From Zwartia panacis (GTDB lineage: Bacteria > Pseudomonadota > Gammaproteobacteria > Burkholderiales > Burkholderiaceae_B), in assembly GCF_030410395.1 (NCBI RefSeq), contig NZ_JAUHHF010000001.1, positions 1 through 64,000 of the forward strand: a DNA stretch of 64,000 bases. The letters are read 5' to 3'. Positions 35,519-43,358 of this stretch are shown here, one piece after another. Both the position numbers and the translations under genes were made by a program. The notes under the pieces were generated by a model. The model was not told the DNA's origin. It did not search any database and saw only the letters and a list, made by a program, of their open reading frames with translations. Position 1 is the stretch's first letter, and each line of letters opens with the position of its first letter.

Positions 35519-36433
35519 TCAGATTGGATCCCAGTCGATGGCGTCAGGTGAGCGCTCAAGCGCCATGAAGTGGTGACGCATGGCGGGCGCGGCGATTTCG
35601 GCGATTGCCTCAGGTGTCCAGCCTGTGCTCATGTGCACTGAGCGAATCGGACGAGGCTGGCTAAACAGCATGATTTCGTTGGCGCGGACGCCGAAAATCT
35701 GGCCGGTCACATCCTTGGCTTGCTCGCTGGCGAGATAAACGGCCATTGGCGCGATTTTGTTCGCTTCCATTTTTTGGAGTTTGGTCACGCGCGCTTTTTC
35801 CTCGTCGGTATTGGCGGGGATTGAGCTGGTCATACGGCTCCAGGCAAAAGGGGCGATACAGTTTGAGCGGACATTGTAGCGATTCATGTCCAGCGCGATG
35901 GACTTGGACAAGGCCGCGATACCAAGTTTGGCAGCAGAGTAATTGGCCTGGCCAAAGTTGCCGATCAGGCCGGAGGTCGAGGTCATGTGCACAAAGGCAC
36001 CGGACTCTTGCTCGCGGTAATAGTTGGCTGCGGCGCGGCTGACAAAAAATGTGCCATTGAGGTGCACATCAATCACCTGGCTCCATTCTTCCTCGCTCAT
36101 CTTGTGAAACACGCGGTCGCGCAAATTGCCGGCATTGTTGACGACGATATCGATCCGTCCAAAAGTCTGCACAGCAGTTTCAATGATGTTATTGGCACTT
36201 GCGCGAGTGGCGACGCTGTCGGTATTGGGTACGGCCTGGCCGCCTGCCTTGATGATTTCATCCGCGACTTGCTGGGCGGGACCTGCGCCTGAACCTTCAC
36301 CTGCCAGACTGGCTCCGATGTCGTTGACGACGACTTTCGCTCCGGCTGCAGCCATTGCCAAGGCGATGCCACGTCCGATTCCACCGCCTGCGCCCGTGAC
36401 AACAGCGACTTTACCTTCCAACATTCCACTCAT
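35519..36433 (-). CDS. MFE-2-type short-chain dehydrogenase ((R)-3-hydroxyacyl-CoA)
   Basis: A 304-residue SDR closely resembling the N-terminal dehydrogenase domain of MFE-2/17-beta-HSD type 4. The cofactor motif is TGAGGGIGRG (13-22), followed by VVVNDIG whose Asp favours NAD. The MFE-2-like block GGQAVPNTDSVA is at 64-76, and the catalytic Ser152, Tyr165 and Lys169 are in TSTSGLIGNFGQANYSAAK. The start is the ATG at 36433 after GGAG. It is 2 bases from the MaoC gene. Likely role: oxidation of (R)-3-hydroxyacyl-CoA to 3-oxoacyl-CoA. Confidence 0.9.
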   Translation of the reverse strand: MSGMLEGKVAVVTGAGGGIGRGIALAMAAAGAKVVVNDIGASLAGEGSGAGPAQQVADEIIKAGGQAVPNTDSVATRASANNIIETAVQTFGRIDIVVNNAGNLRDRVFHKMSEEEWSQVIDVHLNGTFFVSRAAANYYREQESGAFVHMTSTSGLIGNFGQANYSAAKLGIAALSKSIALDMNRYNVRSNCIAPFAWSRMTSSIPANTDEEKARVTKLQKMEANKIAPMAVYLASEQAKDVTGQIFGVRANEIMLFSQPRPIRSVHMSTGWTPEAIAEIAAPAMRHHFMALERSPDAIDWDPI

Positions 36434-36481
36434 GAAACACTCCAATGAATAATGATCTGATTTAAAAATTAACTGAATGAT

Positions 36482-37486
36482 TTACTGATTTGGGTAGATG
36501 TTGCCCTTCGTAATCACGTCTTCCCACATCTTGTATTCTTTGTCGATGCGTGTGCTCAGAGCCTTGGCATCCTCTTTGTCGAGTGAATAACCACCCGCTT
36601 CGATCGCTTTAATGAATTCGGGATTTTTCTTCACAGCCTCGACTGCAGCGGTGAGTTTGGCCACGATAGGCTGGGGCATGTTTTTAGGACCAATGACAGC
36701 AAACCAACCCAGCACTTCATAATCAGCAATACCCGCTTCGATCATCGTTGGAATATTCGGCAAGCTTGGGTTGCGCTCTTTCGAAGTGACAGCTAGGCCG
36801 CGTGCCTTGCCGCTATCGATAAAGGCTTTGCCGGTGCTGGTGATATCGAACATGAACGTCACTTTTCCACCGATCACATCCACCATCGCGGGTGCGTTGC
36901 CTTTGTAAGGCACATGCAGCATTTGTGTTTTTGTGGATTGCTTAAGTAATTCTGCCGATAAATGATTCGAGCCACCAAAGCCTGCAGAACCAAAGCTCAC
37001 TTTCTCAGGATTTTTGCGCGCATAGTCCACCAGTTCTCCAACGGTTTTGGCAGGAATCTGCGGACCGATCAGTAGCACGTTCGCGTAATTGACGATTGGA
37101 CTGATCAGCGTGAAGTCCGTGCGCGGATTGAATAACTTACTGCGCTGGACAATGGGAGAAATCGTCAGGCTGGGACTTGCGACAAAATTCAAGGTGTAGC
37201 CGTCCGGCGTTGCTTTGGCTGTTGAGTCTGCACCAATCATTCCGCTTGCGCCAGCCTTGTTTTCAACAACGACAGTTTGTTTGAGTTCGTCGCCTAAAAA
37301 GCGCGCAAAGATACGTCCAGTGGTATCGACTGGGCCGCCTGGGGAATAACCCACAATCAATTTGATCGGACGGTCTGGCCAGTTTGTCTGAGCCAAAGCA
37401 GAAGTGGTCGCACCGAACGTGAGAGTCAGGCCGCAGACGATGCGTAATGCTTGAATGATTGTTGTTTTAAATGATTGATTTTTCAT
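36482..37486 (-). CDS. Bug/TctC-family substrate-binding receptor (B)
   Basis: A 334-residue periplasmic receptor with a signal peptide ending near TSALAQ, then NWPDRPIKLIVGYSPGGPVD, the Bug pattern. IGADSTAKATPDGYTLNF and VPYKGNAPAMVDVIGGKV are further family blocks. It is one of two Bug genes in tandem (18 bases to the next stop) inside the acyl-CoA island. No TctA/TctB genes occur in the window, so it must pair with membrane subunits encoded elsewhere or act as a sensor. Confidence 0.92.
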   Translation of the reverse strand: MKNQSFKTTIIQALRIVCGLTLTFGATTSALAQTNWPDRPIKLIVGYSPGGPVDTTGRIFARFLGDELKQTVVVENKAGASGMIGADSTAKATPDGYTLNFVASPSLTISPIVQRSKLFNPRTDFTLISPIVNYANVLLIGPQIPAKTVGELVDYARKNPEKVSFGSAGFGGSNHLSAELLKQSTKTQMLHVPYKGNAPAMVDVIGGKVTFMFDITSTGKAFIDSGKARGLAVTSKERNPSLPNIPTMIEAGIADYEVLGWFAVIGPKNMPQPIVAKLTAAVEAVKKNPEFIKAIEAGGYSLDKEDAKALSTRIDKEYKMWEDVITKGNIYPNQ

Positions 37487-37504
37487 ATTCAGTCCATTCG
37501 AAAA

Positions 37505-38482
37505 TTAGTTGATTTTTGCGCCAGATTCTTTGACGGCTTTGTTCCACTTGACGAGTTCTGCTTCAATGAGTTGACCAAAAGCGGCGGGTGTGGAGCCCAC
37601 CATTTCGTAGCCATTCGAATTGAGTTGAGCTTTGATTTTTGGATCGGCAGCCACCTCTGCAAAGGCCTTGCTCAGGTTGTCCACAATTGCCGCAGGTGTG
37701 CCGGCGGGTGCCAAAATGCCATACCAGACATTGACTTCAAAGCCGGGCAGTGTTTCGGCGACAGTCGGCACATCTGGCAAGATGGAGGCGCGCTTGGCGC
37801 CCGTCACCGCGATTGCTTTGAGCTTGCCGGTTTTAACTTGCTGATAGGACGTTGAAATACTGTCAAACATGAAATTCACTTCATTGCCAAGCATCGCAAT
37901 CACGGCTGGACCACTACCTTTGTAGGGGATGTGTGTCATCTGGGTGCCAGTCTGTGATTTGAATAACTCCACAGCCAGATGGCTCGTGTTTCCGTTGCCT
38001 GCTGAAGCATATGAAAGTTTGTCTGGATTTTTCTTGGCGTAAGCGATGAGCTCGGGAATGGTGTTCGCAGGTGTCGCAAGCGGAGCGGCCACGAGTAAAG
38101 GTAAGGTCGCGACCAGTGAGACAGGTGCGAAGTCTTTGCGAGTGTCGTAGGGCAGGGATGGGTAGAGCGCGTCATTGATCGCGTGTGCGGTCAGCACCAT
38201 CAAGATCGTATTGCCATCTGGTTTCGCGCGGGCCAGTGCTTGTGTGGCGATCGTGCCGCCAGCTCCAGCTTTGTAGTCGAGCACGATCGTGCGACCAAGT
38301 TTCTTTTGCAGCTCTGGCAGCATCGGACGCGCCAGCATGTCAGCGCTTCCACCAGGAGGGTAGGGAATGATCAAGGTCAATGGTTGGCTGGTGGTACTTT
38401 GCGACCAGGCCAAACTGTGTGCAACGAGTGCGGCAGCGCCCAGCGCGAGCCTCAGGCCAATCGATATTTTTTTGTTCATCAT
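37505..38482 (-). CDS. Bug/TctC-family substrate-binding receptor (C)
   Basis: A periplasmic receptor of about 325 residues. The start is the ATG at 38482 (or 38479), directly after a GAGGAG ribosome-binding site; a 34-residue longer reading lacks signal-peptide character. The signal peptide runs through ALAWSQ, followed by PLTLIIPYPPGGSADMLARP. The IPYKGSGPAVIAMLGNEVNFM block is typical. It differs substantially from its tandem neighbour B, so the two are likely to have different ligands and not to be a recent duplication. Confidence 0.92.
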   Translation of the reverse strand: MMNKKISIGLRLALGAAALVAHSLAWSQSTTSQPLTLIIPYPPGGSADMLARPMLPELQKKLGRTIVLDYKAGAGGTIATQALARAKPDGNTILMVLTAHAINDALYPSLPYDTRKDFAPVSLVATLPLLVAAPLATPANTIPELIAYAKKNPDKLSYASAGNGNTSHLAVELFKSQTGTQMTHIPYKGSGPAVIAMLGNEVNFMFDSISTSYQQVKTGKLKAIAVTGAKRASILPDVPTVAETLPGFEVNVWYGILAPAGTPAAIVDNLSKAFAEVAADPKIKAQLNSNGYEMVGSTPAAFGQLIEAELVKWNKAVKESGAKIN

Positions 38483-38590
38483 TGTTCTCCTCGAATCACG
38501 AGACCCGGTTGAGTTCCCGTTTTGGTGTGGGCGTGTCCCCGCCCTTGATTTGATTATTGTGACGCAAACAGGCGCTGCCGCCATTCATGA

Positions 38591-39304
38591 CTACCCGTAG
38601 ACGGGATTTCCCTGCGCATTGCGGCGAATGACGGAGAGTTTTGCTGAAGCCCTAAGCGGAGCGCCAGTTTTTTGTTGCAATATTTCCATCGACAAGCCCT
38701 CAATCATCGCGCGCACCTCGAAGCCTTGGGAGGTCACATCAATGATGGCCAAGTCTGTGTAGATCTGGTCAACCACCCCGGCGCCGGTGAGCGGGTATGT
38801 GCACTTTTGCATCAACTTTGGGGTCTGATCCTTGGCGACATGCTCCATCATGACGATGACGTTTCGCGCGCCAATCGCAAGATCCATGGCGCCACCGATT
38901 GCCGCAATCGCATCGGGACCCGAGGTAATCCAGTTTGCCAGATCGCCGTTGGATGCGACTTGAAAACCACCCAGAACTGAATAGTCCAGATGGCCGCCCC
39001 GCATCATGGCGAAAGAAATGGTGTGTTCGGTGATCGAGGCGCCCTTGAGCAGGGTGACGGGCGTACGGCTGGCGTTGATCAGATCGAGGTCGATCTCATC
39101 TCCAACCGCTGCGCCGCCCATCCCCAAAATTCCGTTTTCACTGTGCAGCAAAATTTCGCGGTCTTTAGGCAGATAGTCAGAAACTTGCGTAGGCATGCCG
39201 ATGCCCAGGTTCACCACGGATCCATCAGGAAAATCATGGGCTACAAGGTAGGAAATTTCTGCGCGAGTGAGTGGTTTGAAACTGCTGGCTGGCGTTGTGC
39301 TCAT
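38591..39304 (-). CDS. 3-oxoacid CoA-transferase, subunit B
   Basis: The 237-residue beta subunit of a class I CoA-transferase (ScoB/PcaJ/AtoA type). It shows the NLGIGMPTQVSDYL start region and the catalytic Glu in LLHSENGILGMG. It forms the enzyme with the adjacent subunit A, whose stop overlaps this ATG by 4 bases. It probably exchanges CoA between succinyl-CoA and a 3-oxo acid, or recycles CoA at the end of the pathway. Acetoacetate versus 3-oxoadipate specificity cannot be settled by eye. Confidence 0.92.
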   Translation of the reverse strand: MSTTPASSFKPLTRAEISYLVAHDFPDGSVVNLGIGMPTQVSDYLPKDREILLHSENGILGMGGAAVGDEIDLDLINASRTPVTLLKGASITEHTISFAMMRGGHLDYSVLGGFQVASNGDLANWITSGPDAIAAIGGAMDLAIGARNVIVMMEHVAKDQTPKLMQKCTYPLTGAGVVDQIYTDLAIIDVTSQGFEVRAMIEGLSMEILQQKTGAPLRASAKLSVIRRNAQGNPVYG

Positions 39305-39972
39305 CTCTCGCCTCCGATTGCGACAACTGATTGAACGAAAATTCCGGGTGTCATGACATGTTCAGGCGCAAGTTCACCGAGCTCGACGATACGATTAACC
39401 TGGGCGATCGTATGCTTGGCAGCCATGCACATCACAGGGCCAAAGTTGCGAGCGGCCCAGCGGTATGTCAGATTTCCCCAGCGATCACCTAAATGTGCGC
39501 GCACCAAGGCGAAATCCGCCGACAGAGGCTGTTCAAGAATGTAGCCTTTGCCATCGATCACGCGCTGCTCTTTGCCCTCGGCAATCAAAGTGCCGAAGCC
39601 GGTGGGGGTGAAAAAAGGTCCTAGTCCAGCACCGGCCGCACGCAAGCGCTCGGCGAGTGTGCCTTGTGGCATGCATTCAAGTTCGACCTGACCCGCTCTG
39701 TATGCGTTGGCAAATACATCCGAGTTGGCTGGCCGTGGGTGTGAACAAACAATTTTGCGTACGCGTCCAGCTTTGATGAGTCCGGCAATACCGGTCTCAT
39801 GCGTGCCTGCGTTGTTGCTGATGATCGTGAGTTCTCGAATTCCCTTGTCAAGCACCGTGCTCATCAGCTCAAAAGGTATGCCAGCATCACCAAAGCCGCT
39901 CACCATGATGGTCGCGCCGTCCTGAATAGGTTCGATCGCTTCTTGCAGGGACGCTTTTATTTTATTGAGCAT
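39301..39972 (-). CDS. 3-oxoacid CoA-transferase, subunit A
   Basis: The 223-residue alpha subunit of the class I CoA-transferase (ScoA/PcaI/AtoD type). The start is the ATG at 39972, 5 bases after GGAG; the longer reading to 40020 adds 16 residues without family character. Blocks IMVSGFGDAGIPFELMSTVL and TIISNNAGTHETGIAGLI are typical. It is the promoter-proximal gene of the minus-strand arm of the island. Confidence 0.92.
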   Translation of the reverse strand: MLNKIKASLQEAIEPIQDGATIMVSGFGDAGIPFELMSTVLDKGIRELTIISNNAGTHETGIAGLIKAGRVRKIVCSHPRPANSDVFANAYRAGQVELECMPQGTLAERLRAAGAGLGPFFTPTGFGTLIAEGKEQRVIDGKGYILEQPLSADFALVRAHLGDRWGNLTYRWAARNFGPVMCMAAKHTIAQVNRIVELGELAPEHVMTPGIFVQSVVAIGGER

Positions 39973-40197
39973 GCTGACTCCAGATGGGGCTCTCAGTGAA
40001 AAGTGGCGCCGAGACACCAAGTATTAGGGTTTTCATTAGTATGTGTGCTGTCTGAGAAATAATTTTTTTTGATTGTAGGGTTATTTTTATCGATGAGAGG
40101 CACGCGAGGTTTTTCACTTGCTGAACGGGGACTTCCAAAATGACAGACAGGATAGGGGGGCGAGGGGCGTTAAGATAACGTGCACAGGAGAACACTC
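39973..40197. promoter_or_regulatory. Divergent control region of the acyl-CoA island
   Basis: These 225 bases, more AT-rich than their surroundings, separate the minus-strand scoAB arm from the plus-strand dehydrogenase arm and should contain both promoters. No coding frame and no clear palindromic operator were found. AGGAG lies 9 bases before the dehydrogenase ATG at 40198. No regulator gene is adjacent. Confidence 0.45.
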
Positions 40198-41388
40198 ATG
40201 GACTTGACTTGGACCCCCGAAGAACGCGCCTTTCGTGAAGAAGTCCGCGCGTTTGCGCAGGCAAAATTACCAGCAGATTTACGCGCAAAGACGTTTGCCC
40301 ATCACCGCATCAAACGCGACGACTATTTGCGTTGGCATCGAATCCTCGCCGAAAAGGGTTGGGGTGCACCGAGCTGGCCCAAGGAGTATGGTGGTACCGG
40401 CTGGAATGCTGTTCAGCGGATGATTTTTGAAATCGAATGTTTCAAAGCGGGCGCCCCGCGTCTACTGCCCTTCGGTCTGGGCATGATTGGTCCGGTGCTG
40501 ATTAAATACGGCACCCAAGCTCAAAAAGACCGTTTCCTCTCTCGCATCATCAACGTCGATGACTGGTGGTGCCAAGGTTATTCGGAGCCCGGTTCTGGCT
40601 CCGATCTGGCCTCATTGAAAACGCGGGCCGAACGAGTCGGTGATCGCTACATTATCAACGGACAGAAAACCTGGACGACCTTAGCGCACTATGCCGACTG
40701 GATGTTTTGTCTGGCCCGCACTGACCCCTCCGCCAAGGCACAACGCGGTATCTCGATGATCCTGATCGACATGCGTCAGCCCGGTGTGCAGGTCAGACCC
40801 ATCAAAACACTGGACGGCGGCGCGGAGGTCAATGAGGTTTGGCTCGAAAACGTCGAGGCGCCTCTGGAAAATCTGATCGGCGAAGAAAACAATGGCTGGA
40901 CCTATGCGAAATACTTGCTCGGCCATGAGCGCAGCGGTATCGCGGGTATCGGTCACTGCCATCGTGAGCTTGCGATCCTCAAGTCATTGGCTGAGCGCAC
41001 GATGGCCAGTGGAGAGTCGCTGAGTCTGAATCCGCGCGTGCGTGACAGTATCAATCGTGTCGAAGCACAAGTGCTGGCACTGGAAATGATGGTCTTGCGG
41101 GTCGCCGCGGATGAGTCCAGCGATCCCGGACCTAAAGCCTCCATCCTGAAAATTCGAGGTTCAGAGCTTCAGATGGAGTTGGCCAAGTTGCAAATGCAAG
41201 TGGCAGGTTCTGATGCCTGGCCGTACGACCCGGAGTGGATGTTGGCAGAGGCCGATTTCCATGGCCCCGGTCCGGAATATTCGGCTGCCGCTGCCGCCGC
41301 TTACTTTGATATGCGCAAGACGGCTATTTATGGCGGAACCAACGAGGTTCAGAAAGGCATTATCGCCAAGCAAATTATTGGGGTCTAG
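40198..41388 (+). CDS. Acyl-CoA dehydrogenase, large-subunit-like
   Basis: A 396-residue flavoprotein of the acyl-CoA dehydrogenase family. It starts at the ATG at 40198 (MDLTWTPEERAFREEVRAFA) after AGGAG. The FAD/substrate segment WWCQGYSEPGSGSDLASLKT and the C-terminal IYGGTNEVQKGIIAK are diagnostic. The position of the medium-chain enzyme's catalytic Glu (Y-E-G-T) is Gly379 here. With the shorter acyl-CoA dehydrogenase 8 bases downstream it resembles alpha2beta2 pairs such as pimeloyl-CoA dehydrogenase PimC/PimD and mycobacterial FadE pairs. It probably introduces the 2,3-double bond. Confidence 0.92.
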   Translation: MDLTWTPEERAFREEVRAFAQAKLPADLRAKTFAHHRIKRDDYLRWHRILAEKGWGAPSWPKEYGGTGWNAVQRMIFEIECFKAGAPRLLPFGLGMIGPVLIKYGTQAQKDRFLSRIINVDDWWCQGYSEPGSGSDLASLKTRAERVGDRYIINGQKTWTTLAHYADWMFCLARTDPSAKAQRGISMILIDMRQPGVQVRPIKTLDGGAEVNEVWLENVEAPLENLIGEENNGWTYAKYLLGHERSGIAGIGHCHRELAILKSLAERTMASGESLSLNPRVRDSINRVEAQVLALEMMVLRVAADESSDPGPKASILKIRGSELQMELAKLQMQVAGSDAWPYDPEWMLAEADFHGPGPEYSAAAAAAYFDMRKTAIYGGTNEVQKGIIAKQIIGV

Positions 41389-41396
41389 GATACATC

Positions 41397-42512
41397 ATGG
41401 ATTTTTCATACTCAGAAGAGCAACGGATGTTGACTGACAGTCTGCGCCGTCTTGTCGCAGACAACTGGACCCGACCCAAGCGCCGGGCGCGTCAGGAAGC
41501 AGGCAAACTTGATATCCCTGCATGGAATAGTTTGGTCGAGCTGGGCATGGGCGGTTTGCTTGTGCCGCAGACCTACGGTGGTTTTGGCGAGACGCCTGCG
41601 ACGATGTTGGCAGTTCACCAGGAGCTTGGTCGCGGATTGGTGAGCGAGCCCGTGATCTCCAGTGCTGTCATGGGCGTCACATTGCTCGGTGAAAGCGATA
41701 ATCAGGCTCTCAAAGACAAATGGCTAACTGCGCATGCCGAAGGTGAAGCCATACTTGCCGTTGCTTGGCAAGAAGAGGGCGAGCGCGACACGCAACGCCC
41801 GCTGTCGACGCGTGCCGCCACTACCTCGGCCGGGTACCAGCTTGATGGAAAAAAGATCCTGGTCTGGCACGCTGCAGGGGCGGACGCATTGCTCGTATCC
41901 GTGATGCTCGATGGTGAAACTGCCATCTTGCTGGTGCCAACCAATAGTGCCGGCGTACACATCACGGACTTTCCGACCTTTGACGGTTCACGCGCTGCCA
42001 CGGTGATGTTTGAGCGCGTGTCGGTCCCTACTGAAAATCTTCTTGCCAAAGGCGAGCTCGCCCAGACTGCACTGCGCAAAGCGCTTGATTTCGGTATTGT
42101 GGCTTTGTGTGCGCATGCCTGTGGCGCAATGGCCTACTTAACCGACAGCACGATTCAGTATCTTAAAACTCGCAAACAGTTTGGTCAGCCGCTGGCGAAT
42201 TTTCAGGTGTTGCAGCATCGCTTAGCCGAAATGCTGATTCAATCAGAAATGGGATTGTCGATGACTTATGTGGCTGCCATCGCGCTCAGCGAGGCGGATG
42301 CTGATAAGCGCAGTCGACTCGTCTCGATGGCCAAGGTCGAAGTCGCTGCGGCTGCCCGTTTTGTCGGCGAGGCTTCGGTTCAGTCGCATGGCGGGATGGG
42401 TGTGACCGATGAGCTCGAAGTGGGAGATTATTTCAAACGTTTGACCTACCTCGATCTGTTATTGGGTGACACCAACTACCACTTGCAGCGCATGCAAGAT
42501 CTCGAAGCTTAA
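41397..42512 (+). CDS. Acyl-CoA dehydrogenase, small-subunit-like
   Basis: A 371-residue divergent acyl-CoA dehydrogenase (MDFSYSEEQRMLTDSLRRLV). The N-terminal helical domain and the ARFVGEASVQSHGGMGVTDE block are clear, but the middle GYSEPGSGSDL-type motif is degraded (AVAWQEEGERDTQRPLS), and the C-terminal catalytic region reads YLDLLLGDTNYHLQRM. These features match the small or non-canonical subunits of heteromeric dehydrogenases. It starts 8 bases after the large-subunit gene. Alone it may be inactive, with the active sites at the heterodimer (inference). Confidence 0.9.
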   Translation: MDFSYSEEQRMLTDSLRRLVADNWTRPKRRARQEAGKLDIPAWNSLVELGMGGLLVPQTYGGFGETPATMLAVHQELGRGLVSEPVISSAVMGVTLLGESDNQALKDKWLTAHAEGEAILAVAWQEEGERDTQRPLSTRAATTSAGYQLDGKKILVWHAAGADALLVSVMLDGETAILLVPTNSAGVHITDFPTFDGSRAATVMFERVSVPTENLLAKGELAQTALRKALDFGIVALCAHACGAMAYLTDSTIQYLKTRKQFGQPLANFQVLQHRLAEMLIQSEMGLSMTYVAAIALSEADADKRSRLVSMAKVEVAAAARFVGEASVQSHGGMGVTDELEVGDYFKRLTYLDLLLGDTNYHLQRMQDLEA

Positions 42513-42527
42513 TAAGGAAGTCAGTAG

Positions 42528-43358
42528 ATGTCGACGACAGATTTGAATGCCTGGCTAGGCAAATCCCAGACCGTGGTGGATCGTATGGATCCTGGTCATG
42601 CAGCATGTATCGCCGCCACATTGGGTGAGCCCACACCACAAGTCGGGCAAGTCGTGCCACACCTCTGGCATTGGGCCTTTTTTCTTGAGACGGTGCCAAT
42701 CGCACAAACAGGTCTGGATGGACATCCCGCTCGCGGTAGTTTTTTGCCACCTGCGGATAATCGAAATCGCATGTGGGCAGGTGGGCGCGTGACTTTCAAC
42801 GATGGGTTGCGTGTTGGCGTTGAAGCGCAAAAAACTTCCACGGTGTTGGCCATTAAAGAAAAACAAGGACGTACGGGATCCTTACTTTTCGTCACAGTCA
42901 AACACGACATCGTTCAGGCAGGCAAGCTTGTGATCAGCGAAGAGCAGGATATCGTGTACCGCGAGCCCAGCCCTCCCAAACTTCAGGGCACGGAGCCTGC
43001 CCCAGCGGCGCAGTGGAAAGAATCCGTCGATCCGAGCCCTGTATTGTTGTTTAGATATTCAGCGGTAACCTTCAACAGCCACCGCATCCATTATGATCAT
43101 CCCTATGTCACGCAGACCGAAGGCTATCCAGGTTTGGTGATTCATGGGCCTTTGATCGCGACGCTGATGTGTCGAGCCTTCGTCAAGGCTCATCCGGCCT
43201 CTCAAGTCCGTCATCTGGCTTATCGCGGGCTGCGTCCACTCATTGCGCCGACTCCCTTCTCTGTCGCAGGCTCGATCGCCGCACCGGGTGAAGCCAAGCT
43301 CTGGGCCGAACAAGACGGCACACTCGCACACCAAGCTGAACTGAGGTTTGAATCATGA
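42528..43358 (+). CDS. HTD2/mesaconyl-C4-CoA hydratase-like hotdog protein
   Basis: A 276-residue double-hotdog protein of the HTD2/Meh group. The landmarks are the N-terminal PHLWHWAFFLE, NRMWAGGRVTF, and the C-terminal hydratase stretch FRYSAVTFNSHRIHYDHPYV followed by GYPGLVIHGPLIATLM. Characterised relatives are fungal 3-hydroxyacyl-thioester dehydratase 2 and mesaconyl-C4-CoA hydratase of the 3-hydroxypropionate bicycle. It is coupled to the second CaiB gene by an ATGA overlap, as in gene pairs that transfer CoA to and hydrate branched unsaturated dicarboxylates (inference). Confidence 0.88.
   Translation: MSTTDLNAWLGKSQTVVDRMDPGHAACIAATLGEPTPQVGQVVPHLWHWAFFLETVPIAQTGLDGHPARGSFLPPADNRNRMWAGGRVTFNDGLRVGVEAQKTSTVLAIKEKQGRTGSLLFVTVKHDIVQAGKLVISEEQDIVYREPSPPKLQGTEPAPAAQWKESVDPSPVLLFRYSAVTFNSHRIHYDHPYVTQTEGYPGLVIHGPLIATLMCRAFVKAHPASQVRHLAYRGLRPLIAPTPFSVAGSIAAPGEAKLWAEQDGTLAHQAELRFES

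Noticed and set aside
34662-36433. SDR and MaoC genes as parts of PHA synthesis (phaB/phaJ)
   Set aside because: No phaC or phasin gene is nearby, and both proteins match the larger MFE-2 domains rather than the short PhaJ and PhaB proteins.
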